A DNA stretch of 64,000 bases from positions 51,220 to 115,219 of the forward strand of contig NZ_JBLWTL010000007.1 in NCBI RefSeq assembly GCF_048270095.1. The letters run 5' to 3'. Origin of the DNA: Maricaulis sp048270095 (GTDB taxonomy: Bacteria > Pseudomonadota > Alphaproteobacteria > Caulobacterales > Maricaulaceae). Of this stretch, positions 44,731 to 55,097 are shown piece by piece. Made by a program: the position numbers and the translations under genes. The notes below the pieces were generated by a model that saw only the letters and a program-made list of their open reading frames with translations, did no database searches and was not told the DNA's origin. Every line of letters starts with the position of its first letter. The stretch's first letter is position 1.

Positions 44731-45936
44731 ATGGCGCTCTCCAATGCCCTCATACTGGCCGCGGCCCTGCTGGTCGGCCTCGTGCTGGCCTCGCCGCGCG
44801 TCGCCGACAACCGGCTGTGGCGCGCGACCATCACGCCGCTGGCCTCGATCATCGGCAGCGGCTTTCTCGTGCTCGGTCCGGTGCTGGAAACCTCCTATGG
44901 CTATCTCGCCCCGCTGGTGATGGCGGGCCTTTGCCTGGGGGCCTGGCTGTTCGGCGCCGCGATCCGCGCCAATATCCGCCAGCTCGACCAGACGGGCAGC
45001 CAGCGCAGCGCGCTGGAAACCCATATCGAGACGGCCTCCTCCTGGGTGCTGGCCTTCGCCTACATCATCTCGGTGGCCTATTATCTCAACCTGCTGGGCG
45101 TATTCGGCGTCAGCCTGACCGAGGTCGATGACCGCTATCATGCGCGCCTGCTGGCCAGTGCCGTGCTGGTGCTGATCCTGGTGGTGGGCTGGACGCGCGG
45201 CTTTCATGCGCTGGAGCGGCTGGAGCAGATCTCGGTCGGCATCAAGCTGGCAATCATTGCCGGACTGATTTTCGGGCTGATCCTGTTCAATGCCGGGCAC
45301 TTGCGCGCCGGCGATCTGCAATTCACCCCGCCGGAACTGACCGGCTGGCCGGCCATCACCCTGGCTTTCGGACTGATTGTCACCATCCAGGGCTTCGAGA
45401 CCTCGCGCTATCTCAAGGCCAGCTATGACGCCGCCACCCGGATCCGCTCGATGCGGCGGGCGCAGCTGATCGCGACGGCGATCTACATCGTCTATATCGG
45501 CCTGATCGCCTATGTCTTCACGCCCAGCGAACTGCCCTTCAGCGAGACTGCGATCATCGACATGATGCGGATCGTCGCTCCCGTTCTGCCGGTCCTGCTG
45601 GTCGCCGCCGCGCTCAGCGCCCAGTTCAGCGCCGCCGTCGCCGATACCGGCGGTTCAGGCGGTCTGATGGTGGAATTGAGTGGCGGACGCATCAAGCTGC
45701 GCCAGGCCTATGCTGTGCTGGTTGGCGCCGGACTGGTGCTGACCTGGACGGCCAACCTGTTCGAGATCATCGCCTACGCCTCGCGCGCCTTCGCGCTCTA
45801 TTACGCGTTTCAGGCGGCGATTGCGGCCCTGGGTGCCCGGCGGGCCGGCGGTCAGAATTTGCGCATGGCGGGCTATGCCGGCCTTTGCCTGCTCGGACTG
45901 GCGATGACCGCCTTCGGGACGCCGGTTGAGGGCTAG
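44731..45936 (+). CDS. APC-superfamily permease-like membrane protein
   Basis: A 401-residue protein with about ten to eleven transmembrane helices. ITPLASIIGSGFLVLGPVLE resembles the amino-acid permease GSG helix 1 motif, and LGVFGVSLTEVDDRYH and FAGLIVTIQGFETSRYLKASY (written here FGLIVTIQGFETSRYLKASY) are similar to APC/GABA-type carriers. The exact family is unclear. It starts 25 bases after purA, so cotranscription is possible but a metabolic link to AMP synthesis is not evident. The 3' end is 3 bases from the end of the convergent acyltransferase. Confidence 0.8.
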   Translation: MALSNALILAAALLVGLVLASPRVADNRLWRATITPLASIIGSGFLVLGPVLETSYGYLAPLVMAGLCLGAWLFGAAIRANIRQLDQTGSQRSALETHIETASSWVLAFAYIISVAYYLNLLGVFGVSLTEVDDRYHARLLASAVLVLILVVGWTRGFHALERLEQISVGIKLAIIAGLIFGLILFNAGHLRAGDLQFTPPELTGWPAITLAFGLIVTIQGFETSRYLKASYDAATRIRSMRRAQLIATAIYIVYIGLIAYVFTPSELPFSETAIIDMMRIVAPVLPVLLVAAALSAQFSAAVADTGGSGGLMVELSGGRIKLRQAYAVLVGAGLVLTWTANLFEIIAYASRAFALYYAFQAAIAALGARRAGGQNLRMAGYAGLCLLGLAMTAFGTPVEG

Positions 45937-45939
45937 CCC

Positions 45940-47034
45940 CTATTCCGCCGCAACCATGCGCGGCTGGCGCATCAAGTTCAGCAGGTGGGGCTTCAGGGCC
46001 AGGGCGGGTTTTTCCACGGTCACCCGCAGCACCCAGCCGGCGGCGATGGCGCTGACCAGCATCAGTGCGAACAGGGCGTTGTAACCGAGGCCCGGCATCA
46101 GGGCGAAAGCCATCATGCCCAGCGGCCAGTGCAGGATATAGACGCCGTAGGATACATCCTCGACCTCGCGCAGCGCCTTGCCGATACGGCCCGGCACGTC
46201 GAGGAAGCCGATCCAGAGGTAAAGCCAGGCCAGTGCGATCTGCAGCATCACCGGACCCATCGCGGTGCCCTGGCTGGCAAAGGCCGCCAGCAGCGCCAGG
46301 CCGGCATAACCGGCCGAGAGCGGGATCTGGTCGCGGGCGGCATAGAAGCCGGCACCGATCATGAAGGCGGGACCAAAACGGGCCATGGTGCCGATCGTCT
46401 CGTCGCCAATGCCGCTATAGCCGAAGATCTCGTAGAGCACGCCGCAGACCGCAGCCAGGCCGGCCCAGACCAGGATCAGGCTGCGATGGCGATACAGGCC
46501 AACCGCGGCCAGCAGGCCGACGCCGAGATAGGCGAGCAATTCATAGCGGATCGTCCACAATGCGCCATCCATCGCCTGGCCAACCGGTGAGGCATTGAAA
46601 ACCTCCGGCAGGCCGGCCAGCGGATCGGCCTGCGAGATCACCAGAAGCGGGAATTGCAGGGTTTGCGCATGGCTCCAATACTCGCCCAGGGTCAGGCCGG
46701 TGAAGAGCGGGCCGACCACCAGCCACATCAGCAGGACAGCGGCGACCAGACCCGGGAAGATGCGCAGCACGCGTGACAGGGTGAAGGAGAGCATGTCGGG
46801 GCGATTGAGCAGGCTGGCGGTGATCATATAGCCGGACAGGATGAAGAAGCCGTCGAGCGCCAGCTGTACCGTCGCATCGACAAATTCCGGCCAGACACCG
46901 TGATAGGGCAGGCCCATCGGGATCAGGATGGCGTGGGCATAGACAACGACAATCGCGAAGACGATCCGCATGGCGGTGAATGTGTTCGATTTGTCTTCGA
47001 GCCGGCCATGGCCGGAATGAAAGATCGCACGCAT
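45940..47034 (-). CDS. Acyltransferase 3 family (OafA/YrhL-like) membrane acyltransferase
   Basis: A 364-residue integral membrane protein with about ten helices. The family landmarks are present: MRIVFAIVVVYAHAILIPM with the conserved His in the first helix and FFILSGYMITASLLNRPD at about residues 62-79, and near the end HWPLGMMAFALMPG. AT3 proteins transfer acetyl or other acyl groups to sugars in O-antigen, exopolysaccharide or capsule. No fused SGNH domain. Target unknown; the cluster contains lipid A/glycan enzymes elsewhere. The 217 bases upstream up to the next gene hold nothing recognisable. Confidence 0.9.
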   Translation of the reverse strand: MRAIFHSGHGRLEDKSNTFTAMRIVFAIVVVYAHAILIPMGLPYHGVWPEFVDATVQLALDGFFILSGYMITASLLNRPDMLSFTLSRVLRIFPGLVAAVLLMWLVVGPLFTGLTLGEYWSHAQTLQFPLLVISQADPLAGLPEVFNASPVGQAMDGALWTIRYELLAYLGVGLLAAVGLYRHRSLILVWAGLAAVCGVLYEIFGYSGIGDETIGTMARFGPAFMIGAGFYAARDQIPLSAGYAGLALLAAFASQGTAMGPVMLQIALAWLYLWIGFLDVPGRIGKALREVEDVSYGVYILHWPLGMMAFALMPGLGYNALFALMLVSAIAAGWVLRVTVEKPALALKPHLLNLMRQPRMVAAE

Positions 47035-47251
47035 GGTTTCGGCCTCATTTGATCGTTTGTGTTAGGGAAGTAGCAATAATTGGGCCGCGCCCGGCAGCGC
47101 TCGAAACCTTTCGTTATTGAATTGAATTTGTTGAAAAAACGCACGCCGCTCTCGGGGCGCACTCAAGCCGGCGCGCCCGATTGGCTTCCCGTATCGAGAA
47201 GAATTGGGGGCGATGTCCCGTTTCAGCTTGCCGGATGCACCGGCCAGGCTG

Positions 47252-47815
47252 TCAGTGCGCCTCGACGTCCTCGACCACGCAGCGCTCGAATGGCTGCAGT
47301 ACGGCGCCATTCATCGCGGCGCCGTGGACGCCCTGCGCACGGGCCGAACTGACGAGGATGATTGGCGCACCGTCATAGGACAGGACGGCGCTGACGAGTT
47401 CGGCATCGCCATTGGCATTGGTGACAATAATGCTGCGCAGCGGGTAGGGCGGCGAGCCGTCGGCCGGTGTGTGCAGGCCATCGACCAGATTGATGATGCG
47501 CATGCCGTGATCGAGCTCCGGGAAGGGCCCGGGTTCGGCCAGGGAGAGCGCATAACTCACCCGGTAACGTGCCGCTTCGCCGCCCAGGGCGAGGACGAGT
47601 TGGCCGGCATCGCCATCCACGCCCGATGGATTGTCCGGCGTGGCCCGGATGTCGAGGTCGAAGCTGCGCCCCGATGCATCGCCGCAGGCGGAGCCGCCAT
47701 CGGCCAGACGCTCGACATAATGTCCATTGGGCAGGGCGGGCAGGCCTGGTGGCTCGGGCGGCGTGCTGGTGCCCTGGAACAGAATGGCGGCGAGTAGTCC
47801 GGTTGCGATCAACAT
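47252..47815 (-). CDS. Secreted YVER-family protein, paralogue 1
   Basis: A 187-residue protein with signal peptide (MLIATGLLAAILFQG). The mature part opens with LPALPNGHYVERLADGGSAC and contains FDLDIRATPDNPSGVDGDAG and VLQPFERCVV near the C-terminus. It shares these blocks with the next gene upstream (LPSLPNGHYVERTADGGSAC) at high identity and, weakly, with a third protein (ending at 49003). Two Cys (GSACGDA and FERC) are conserved between the two, so a disulfide is likely. No known domain. Start ATG 47815 follows AGGGAAG. Confidence 0.78.
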   Translation of the reverse strand: MLIATGLLAAILFQGTSTPPEPPGLPALPNGHYVERLADGGSACGDASGRSFDLDIRATPDNPSGVDGDAGQLVLALGGEAARYRVSYALSLAEPGPFPELDHGMRIINLVDGLHTPADGSPPYPLRSIIVTNANGDAELVSAVLSYDGAPIILVSSARAQGVHGAAMNGAVLQPFERCVVEDVEAH

Positions 47816-47832
47816 GGCACTTCCCTGATTTA

Positions 47833-47860
47833 CTGGCCCCAACCCGCTGGCCCCAACCCG
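47833..47860. repeat. Tandem 14-bp direct repeat
   Basis: CTGGCCCCAACCCG occurs twice in succession (47833-47846 and 47847-47860), followed by CTGG of a third copy. It lies between the two YVER-family genes, just upstream of the ribosome site of paralogue 1. Copy number may vary between strains; a regulatory role is not evident. Confidence 0.7.
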
Positions 47861-47894
47861 CTGGCAGGGACGCGGTGGCAATCCTGTTCGTCCC

Positions 47895-48443
47895 TTAGTT
47901 CGTACCGGCCGGGCAGAGCTGGAAGGGCTGGAGCACGGTGCCATTGGACAGGGTGCCATGGACCTCCGGCGTGCGCACGGTTGAGATGAGATGGATGGGC
48001 GGCCCGCCATCGGAGGCGGTGGCGCTGACGATCTCGGCATCGCCATTGGCGCTGGCGAGAATGCTGGTGCGCAGGACGTAGGGCGCTGAACCATCCGCCG
48101 GGGCGAAAGTGCCATCGACCATATTCATCGTGCGCATGTTGAACATCGGGTCGGGCTCGGCGAAGGCGAGCGCATAGGTGAGCTGGTAGACCACCGGGTC
48201 GGCGCCCAGCGCCAGGGCGAGTTCACCGGCATGACCATCCACGCCGCCAGGATTATTGTCGGGCACGCGCACATCGAGATCGAACCAGCGCGCCGAGGCA
48301 TCGCCGCAGGCCGAGCCGCCGTCCGCGGTGCGCTCGACATAATGGCCATTGGGCAGCGAGGGCAGGCCGTGCAGCCCGTCAGCCGGAGCGGCGGCCGGGG
48401 TCTGTAGCAGGCCGGCGATGATCAATCCTGATAGGGCAAGCAT
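47895..48443 (-). CDS. Secreted YVER-family protein, paralogue 2
   Basis: A 182-residue protein with signal peptide (MLALSGLIIAGLLQTPAA). Its body carries LPSLPNGHYVERTADGGSAC, FDLDVRVPDNNPGGVDGHAG, YALAFAEPDP, FAPADGSAPYVLRTSI and GTVLQPFQLC, matching paralogue 1 across the whole length. The two are tandem on the minus strand 79 bases apart and arose by duplication. Possibly a cell-surface or periplasmic binding protein; no enzyme motif. ATG 48443 follows GGGAGAC. It is divergent from the small membrane protein gene at 48583. Confidence 0.78.
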   Translation of the reverse strand: MLALSGLIIAGLLQTPAAAPADGLHGLPSLPNGHYVERTADGGSACGDASARWFDLDVRVPDNNPGGVDGHAGELALALGADPVVYQLTYALAFAEPDPMFNMRTMNMVDGTFAPADGSAPYVLRTSILASANGDAEIVSATASDGGPPIHLISTVRTPEVHGTLSNGTVLQPFQLCPAGTN

Positions 48444-48582
48444 GGCAGTCTCCCGATTGTCTGTCCCCACTCTAGCGGGAAATACCCCGCGGGGAATCCC
48501 CGAAACGGGGGAGGTGGCCGCATATACATTGGCTGGCTGTGAGCCTAGGGTTATTGTTCCACACACCGCTCGGGAGACCGCC

Positions 48583-48978
48583 ATGTTTGATACCGGATCG
48601 ATGACCGATTTCCTGCTTCGCATGTTCGGGCTTTATTATCTGGCAGCCGGGATTGGCCTCTTCACTGCGCCGGACGCGTTCCAGACCATCGCCGGGGAGT
48701 TGAAGTCGAGCGCGCTGATGCGGTTGATCTCCGGCATTCTGGCGCTGACATTCGGCATGATCGTGCTGGCGCTGAACAATGACTGGACCAGCTGGCAGGC
48801 GGGCATTGTCACCGCCATTGGCTGGGCCGGCCTGATCAAGGGCGTGACCATTCTGGCCTTGCCCGCTCCTTTTCTGGGGCTGACGGTGGCGCTGTTCGCG
48901 CGCACCGAAATCCTGCGCATCATGGCGCTGATTGTCACCGCTGCCGGCGCCGCGCTGCTCTGGCTCGGCTTCGCCTGA
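48583..48978 (+). CDS. Small four-helix membrane protein, function unknown
   Basis: A 131-residue protein with four transmembrane helices: residues about 9-29 (LLRMFGLYYLAAGIGLFTAP), 40-65 (a GILALTFGMIVLALNN region), 75-97 and 103-128. It resembles small uncharacterised membrane proteins common in proteobacteria. ATG 48583 has GGGAGACCG before it; the frame is open upstream but with no good start. It is divergent from YVER paralogue 2, whose start is 140 bases away, and converges on paralogue 3. Any link to the YVER proteins is inference from position. Confidence 0.78.
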   Translation: MFDTGSMTDFLLRMFGLYYLAAGIGLFTAPDAFQTIAGELKSSALMRLISGILALTFGMIVLALNNDWTSWQAGIVTAIGWAGLIKGVTILALPAPFLGLTVALFARTEILRIMALIVTAAGAALLWLGFA

Positions 48979-49002
48979 GCGCCCGTCACGATCGGCGAAC
49001 CC

Positions 49003-49578
49003 TCAAGGGCAGGGCGCGAAGCGGCGCAGTGCGCGTGGCGCTGACAATAGCTGGCCGCCAGCTTCAGGACCATTGCCGGGCGCGACAAGGTCATGATCCC
49101 AGGCAGCGGCACTGCGCGGGCCGCGCCAGTCATTTTCCTGCAATTGCACGATTTCGATATCGCCATCGCCGTGGCGTCGCAGGAACAGGCTCAGCGCGCC
49201 GACAGTGCCGCCCGTGAAAACGTCATTGTCATAGTGTCCGACGACATTGATCCGCCCCGCTTCGATCAGCGTGTCGCCCGGATAATAATCGTTCCGGACA
49301 AATCGCGCCTGACGGATCGCATAGAGCGGGCGATCAGCGCCTTTGCCCTCAAGGTCAAATGAGACCAGCCCGGCGCGTCCGACGGTCTCAATGCCTTCGC
49401 CGCCGGCGTCTTGCTCCAGCTCGCGCACCCGGATCGAGATAAAGGCCGCGTGCTCTGCCGTGCAATCCAGCGTCCCGCCGGGTGTCCGCTCGACATAGCG
49501 TCCCTCGGGAAAGCTGGCCCCGTCATCCAGCGGCGCCAGAAGCGCCGCCGCGATCAATCCAGCCAGGACAACACTCAT
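49003..49578 (-). CDS. Secreted YVER-family protein, divergent paralogue 3
   Basis: A 191-residue protein with a signal peptide (MSVVLAGLIAAALLAPLDDG). Only the motif ASFPEGRYVERTPGGTLDC and the end ALRRFAPC recall paralogues 1 and 2, with a Cys at corresponding places, so common origin is likely but distant. The rest (VGHYDNDVFTGGTVGALSLF) is beta-rich. TTG 49596 or ATG 49578 could be the start; AAGGGTGG before the ATG favours it. It is divergent from the riboswitch-led YjbR-thiC operon with 138 bases to the riboswitch. Confidence 0.72.
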   Translation of the reverse strand: MSVVLAGLIAAALLAPLDDGASFPEGRYVERTPGGTLDCTAEHAAFISIRVRELEQDAGGEGIETVGRAGLVSFDLEGKGADRPLYAIRQARFVRNDYYPGDTLIEAGRINVVGHYDNDVFTGGTVGALSLFLRRHGDGDIEIVQLQENDWRGPRSAAAWDHDLVAPGNGPEAGGQLLSAPRALRRFAPCP

Positions 49579-49716
49579 TGCCGCCACCCTTTTCAATGAT
49601 CATCACGAACAATCTGCGTCGAAGCCGCGTGAACCGCAAATGAACAGGTTGGATGACACCCGCCTGACCGCCCGCTTGCCAGAATCGCCGCGCCGCTCCA
49701 TGCTCATTACCAGTTT

Positions 49717-49799
49717 TCCGGGGGGCGTCCTGCCAGTGATGGCGTGGACTGAGAAGCACCCTTAGGACCGGATCCGGGTCATGCCGGCGGCGGGACGGA
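49717..49799 (+). ncRNA. TPP riboswitch (THI element)
   Basis: The conserved TPP aptamer blocks are seen in order: GGGGGGCGTCC (P2 5' side), a P3 stem GTCC...GGAC with inner GCCA-GTGA-TGGC, CTGAGA at 49749-49754, ACCC, then GGACCGGATCCGGGTCATG and CCGGCGGCGGGA. The closing P1 is TCCG (49717-49720) with CGGA (49796-49799). It ends 8 bases before the YjbR-like ATG, next to its ribosome site (CAGGGA), so translation is probably blocked when thiamine pyrophosphate binds. Confidence 0.92.
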
Positions 49800-49807
49800 G
49801 CAGGGAT

Positions 49808-50176
49808 ATGGACGAAGCCGAATTCAATGCCTTTTGCGGCACGCTGCCCGCCACCAGCACGGTGGTGCAGTGGGGCGATGCGCATGTGTGGAAGGTGGGC
49901 GGCAAGGTGTTTGCCGTCGGTGGCTGGTCGAAGGATATCGACGGCTTCGGCATTTCCTTCAAATGCTCGCCCCTGACCTTCGAGATTTACAAGGACGAGC
50001 CGGGCATGCGCCCCGCGCCCTATCTGGCCTCGCGCGGCATGAGCTGGCTGCAATGGACCGGGCCGCAAACCCTCGATACCGACATGCTGCGCGACTATCT
50101 CGGCGAGAGCCACAGGCTGGTCGCCGCCGGGCTGACGAAGAAGCTGCAGCGCGAACTGGGGCTCGCCACCGATTGA
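49808..50176 (+). CDS. YjbR/MmcQ-family protein under TPP riboswitch
   Basis: A 122-residue single-domain protein of the MmcQ/YjbR (CyaY-like) fold. EAEFNAFCGTLPATSTVVQW at the start, HVWKVGGKVFAVGGW (about residues 26-40), KCSPLTFEIYKDEPGMRPAP (about 52-71) and WTGPQTLDTDMLRDYL are the typical blocks. Function of the family is uncertain; DNA binding has been suggested. The TPP riboswitch sits directly on its ribosome site and thiC follows 37 bases later, so it is probably coregulated with thiamine synthesis. Start ATG 49808. Confidence 0.88.
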   Translation: MDEAEFNAFCGTLPATSTVVQWGDAHVWKVGGKVFAVGGWSKDIDGFGISFKCSPLTFEIYKDEPGMRPAPYLASRGMSWLQWTGPQTLDTDMLRDYLGESHRLVAAGLTKKLQRELGLATD

Positions 50177-50213
50177 GCTCCCCCATTTCACACCCAAAAC
50201 CGGACGCCCGCAC

Positions 50214-52103
<1,890 letters not shown>

Positions 52104-52193
52104 CTTGATTTGGCTTTTTCGACCAGCATGCTGAAGGCAGATGGCTGAACCGCGTATGCCAGCGGTGCGTTTCAAATGCATAGGGGTTGCGCT

Positions 52194-53390
52194 ATGAGCG
52201 ACGACGCGGATTTTAAATTTGATGATGAGACTGAGGCGTTTGAGGGCAGCGCAAAATCGACTAGTGACCGAGCGATCGAACGGAAGTTCGAGACAGGTCG
52301 GCTTCGCGTTGTACAAGAGCAGAATTCATTCTTTCTGCCTCATGTCGTAGATTTTATTGAGGGGCGAAAATGGGGCAATCTTCGGCCAAAGTATCAACGT
52401 AGATTAAGATGGGACAATCGAAAAAAATCGAAGCTTATTGAAAGCTTTCTGATGAACGTTCCAGTTCCTCCTGTGTTTCTGTATGAGAATGGAATTGGCA
52501 AGTTCGAGGTGATGGATGGGCAGCAGAGGCTAAACGCAGTCTTGGAGTACATGACCAACAGGTTTCCGCTTTCAAATCTCGAAATTTGGAGCGAACTGAA
52601 CGGTAGGACATACTCTCAATTGCCGCCGTTAGTTCGGCGTGGTCTGGACCGGGCGAAGGTGTCGGCGATCACGTTGATGTCCGACATGGGTAGCGAGAAA
52701 GTGGATTCTATTGACCTCAGAGCACAAGTCTTTGATCGACTAAACTCTGGGGGAGTCCGATTAAATCAACAAGAGCTTCGAAACTCGCTGTTCGGCGGAT
52801 CGTTCAATGATCTGATCGTTCATTTATCGGGAACCGCAAAATTTACGGATGCCTGGAATATCCCGGCGCACGCAGAGAACGTTTTTGATGATGGGACGGT
52901 TTCAGACCTTCTGATCAGCAATACGCTTTATAAACAAATGATGGACTGTGAAATCGTCCTTCGCTTTTTCGCTTTTCGTCAGGACGACAAGTACATCGTC
53001 GGCTCCGTCAAAAAAATTCTCGATAATACTATGAAGCGATATCGGAATGCTCCGGATGAGCAGATAGCTGAGTTATCTAGATCATTCTCGACTACATTAA
53101 ATTTTGTACGGAAGGTCCTCGGGGAGACGGTGTTCCGGTTGGCACCTAGCGAAGACAATACACGCCGTCTCTCACGACCACTGTATGATGCTGAGATGGT
53201 TGCGTTTGAGAAATTCCTGGACCGTGAAGCTGAAGTTTTGCGGGCAAAACCGCAAATTGTTGAAGCACTGGAGGCCGCGACTAGACCGAATTCAAATGAC
53301 TACGAGACTCTTGTTGGACGGGGAAATACAGCCCAAACGATCAAGGATCGGATTCAGCGAGTCGAGGAGATCATCAACGGTGTCATCTAA
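52194..53390 (+). CDS. DUF262 (ParB-like/GmrSD N-domain) protein, defence-type
   Basis: A 398-residue protein. The DUF262 core is NLRPKYQRRLRWDNRKKSKL (about residues 62-81), then FLMNVPVPPVFLYENG and EVMDGQQRLNAVLEYM (Asp108-Gly-Gln-Gln-Arg112), the ParB-like nucleotide-handling motif of GmrS-type proteins. Unlike GmrSD there is no DUF1524 HNH domain; the C-terminal half is helical and unrecognised. Codon use is AT-rich and unlike the flanking genes. Its stop overlaps the start of the HEPN gene by one base, so the pair is translated together. Start ATG 52194 follows AGGGG. A defence or toxin-antitoxin role is inferred. Confidence 0.88.
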   Translation: MSDDADFKFDDETEAFEGSAKSTSDRAIERKFETGRLRVVQEQNSFFLPHVVDFIEGRKWGNLRPKYQRRLRWDNRKKSKLIESFLMNVPVPPVFLYENGIGKFEVMDGQQRLNAVLEYMTNRFPLSNLEIWSELNGRTYSQLPPLVRRGLDRAKVSAITLMSDMGSEKVDSIDLRAQVFDRLNSGGVRLNQQELRNSLFGGSFNDLIVHLSGTAKFTDAWNIPAHAENVFDDGTVSDLLISNTLYKQMMDCEIVLRFFAFRQDDKYIVGSVKKILDNTMKRYRNAPDEQIAELSRSFSTTLNFVRKVLGETVFRLAPSEDNTRRLSRPLYDAEMVAFEKFLDREAEVLRAKPQIVEALEAATRPNSNDYETLVGRGNTAQTIKDRIQRVEEIINGVI

Positions 53391-54184
53391 TGGCTGATGC
53401 TCTCGACAGATTATCGGCGACGGCTAGAAGTTCGATCGATGAAATAAATGCAAATCTCTCAGTATATACGGGATTTCGAGATTTATTTGTCGCTAGAGCG
53501 GGAGAACTCTATGCATATGGAACGATCGGCGGCGAGCTCCGCGGAAAGCTGGACGAGACGCTCAAACTCAAAATCTTTGATCCGGTTCCCATGTACAGAG
53601 GACTCTATGTACAGTTGATCAGTCTGTTTGAGCGTAGTGTAGCGTCAGCGATTATCGCTCACGTTCAGCGGATTGACAAAACGAGCACTAGGTTTAGCGA
53701 TTTACCTGAGCCGTTTCGAAATCAGTACATTCGTAGTTCCGGTGGATTATTGGGGTACTACGGTCAAGGGAGCGTTGATGGTGTCAGCTTCGACTTCGAC
53801 AATCTTTTGGGTGGTCTATCGGCAAGTTTTGGCGATGGTGAGAAGAAACGACTTGTTGGAGAGGTTTTTACTACCCGACTCGGCAATGTGACACCGGATC
53901 GATTGATCAGGTTGTTTGAAGCGTTGAGTCTGCCCGAGCCTTTCAGTGACGCGTTTGGAAAACTCGCCCCGATCCAGAGTTGGACTGGGACACGAAAGGC
54001 CCGGGAGGCAGCGAATGAATCGCGTAAGCGCTTGTCAGCCGGGATAGAGCGACGCAACCAAATCGTTCATGGTGCCATCGGCGAAGCGGTAATTGAAGTT
54101 TCGGACGTTGAGCAAACTGGCGAGATGGTATTCGCGTTACTCGAAGGTTTGATCTTGCTAATCCGAGAAAATGAATTTTGGTAA
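53390..54184 (+). CDS. HEPN-domain protein (putative RNase), partner of the DUF262 gene
   Basis: A 264-residue protein with a helical HEPN fold in its C-terminal part. The catalytic signature is ERRNQIVHGAIG: Arg222, polar Asn223 and His227, an exact R-x4-H motif. The N-terminal part (LYVQLISLFERSVASAIIAH, about residues 68-87) fits the RiboL-PSP/MAE_28990-type HEPN arrangement, families I recall lying next to DUF262-type genes. HEPN proteins of this kind cleave RNA as toxins or defence effectors. It starts at the TAATG overlap and shares the AT-rich codon use of its partner. Which of the two neutralises the other is unknown. Confidence 0.82.
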   Translation: MADALDRLSATARSSIDEINANLSVYTGFRDLFVARAGELYAYGTIGGELRGKLDETLKLKIFDPVPMYRGLYVQLISLFERSVASAIIAHVQRIDKTSTRFSDLPEPFRNQYIRSSGGLLGYYGQGSVDGVSFDFDNLLGGLSASFGDGEKKRLVGEVFTTRLGNVTPDRLIRLFEALSLPEPFSDAFGKLAPIQSWTGTRKAREAANESRKRLSAGIERRNQIVHGAIGEAVIEVSDVEQTGEMVFALLEGLILLIRENEFW

Positions 54185-54458
54185 ACTTGCCTTGGTTCGT
54201 CGAATGTGTGTCGTCATTTCTAATCGATGATGCATAATGGGGATACACGCCATTTAGTCCGTGCCGGAAACGGGTGCCCACCCACACCCCACCTCAAAAC
54301 CCCATGCCGAGAGTCCGCCTCAGGGGACAGGCGTGGTCAAGGGCGCCGCTTCGCGGATTCACCGGACGCGCGCCTGGCCCCTGAGGCCCTTTGGCTGGCA
54401 AGGAGGTTACGGAATCGCCTCGCTTTCCCATCCGAAACACAACCCAAATACAAAACAC

Positions 54459-54583
54459 TGTCATCCCCGCCGGATAGCCCGACTTGATCGGGCTGGAGAG
54501 CGGGGACCCAGACCCACCAGCCTTGGCACGTCTGGGTCCCGGATCTGCGCCCCGCTTTTGCGGGGCATTCGTCCGGGATGACA
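54459..54583. repeat. Palindromic intergenic element with TGTCATCCC/GGGATGACA ends
   Basis: TGTCATCCC (54459-54467) and GGGATGACA (54575-54583) are terminal inverted repeats. Inside, GGGACCCAGAC (54503-54513) pairs with GTCTGGGTCCC (54530-54540), and GCCCCGC-TTTT-GCGGGGC (54549-54566) makes a hairpin. The 18-base right end from 54573 recurs exactly at 55617-55634. No transposase frame. It fits a dispersed REP- or MITE-like element of alphaproteobacteria. Confidence 0.7.
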
Positions 54584-54606
54584 ACGCGTTTGTGTGTGTC
54601 GTCAAA

Positions 54607-54671
54607 ACCGGCGTGGCGCGCGTCATCCTCACCAGCTCCGCCGGCTTCGCCGCCACCTCTTCCATCAAGGA
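54607..54671. repeat. 65-bp direct repeat, copy 1
   Basis: Begins ACCGGCGTGGCGCGCGTCA and ends at the ATCAAGGAA stretch; matches 54843-54907 with only a handful of substitutions, 236 bases away. The intergenic region between the HEPN gene and the first secreted-paralogue gene is built largely of such repeats and has no convincing gene. Confidence 0.75.
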
Positions 54672-54842
54672 ACAGGTGGGGGGCGCTTTTCCACCCCAAT
54701 CATCAAAGCTCACCTTCCCCCGGAGGAGCGTAGCGAATTCCGGGGTCTACCGGAGGGTGGTGATTGATCTCCAGGCTCCGGTCGGCCCCGGAACAGGTCC
54801 GGGGGAAAAGGTGAGGGGGGAGGCGTTTTTCTCGCCCGGGAG

Positions 54843-54907
54843 ACCGGCGTGGTGCGCGTCACCCTCACCAGCTCCGTCGGCTTCGCCGCCACCTCTTCCA
54901 TCAAGGA
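54843..54907. repeat. 65-bp direct repeat, copy 2
   Basis: Second copy of the direct repeat at 54607-54671, differing at a few positions (GTGGTGCGCGTCACCCTCA against GTGGCGCGCGTCATCCTCA). The spacer between copies is GC-rich and has short Pro-Ser-like open frames, which I read as noise rather than a gene. Confidence 0.75.
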
Positions 54908-55097
54908 AGAGGAGGGGCGTCTTCATTCTCCCCAGGGAGAGGGCGGGCTTGGGTGCCTTGCCGGGGAGAGGCACCAGCGCTTCCCCCGCATTGCGGCGGC
55001 AGAAAAGGCGTCCGGGCTTATCTTGTGCGTGGTCTTCACGCTCTCTTCATGCCGGCCGGAGCAGGCTGTCGGCCAGGCAAGACGAAGAGGGGGCCTC

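Noticed and set aside
54600..55097. A coding gene between the palindromic element and secreted paralogue A
   Set aside because: Open frames here are Pro/Ser/Arg-rich, span repeat copies and lack a domain or a clear ribosome site.
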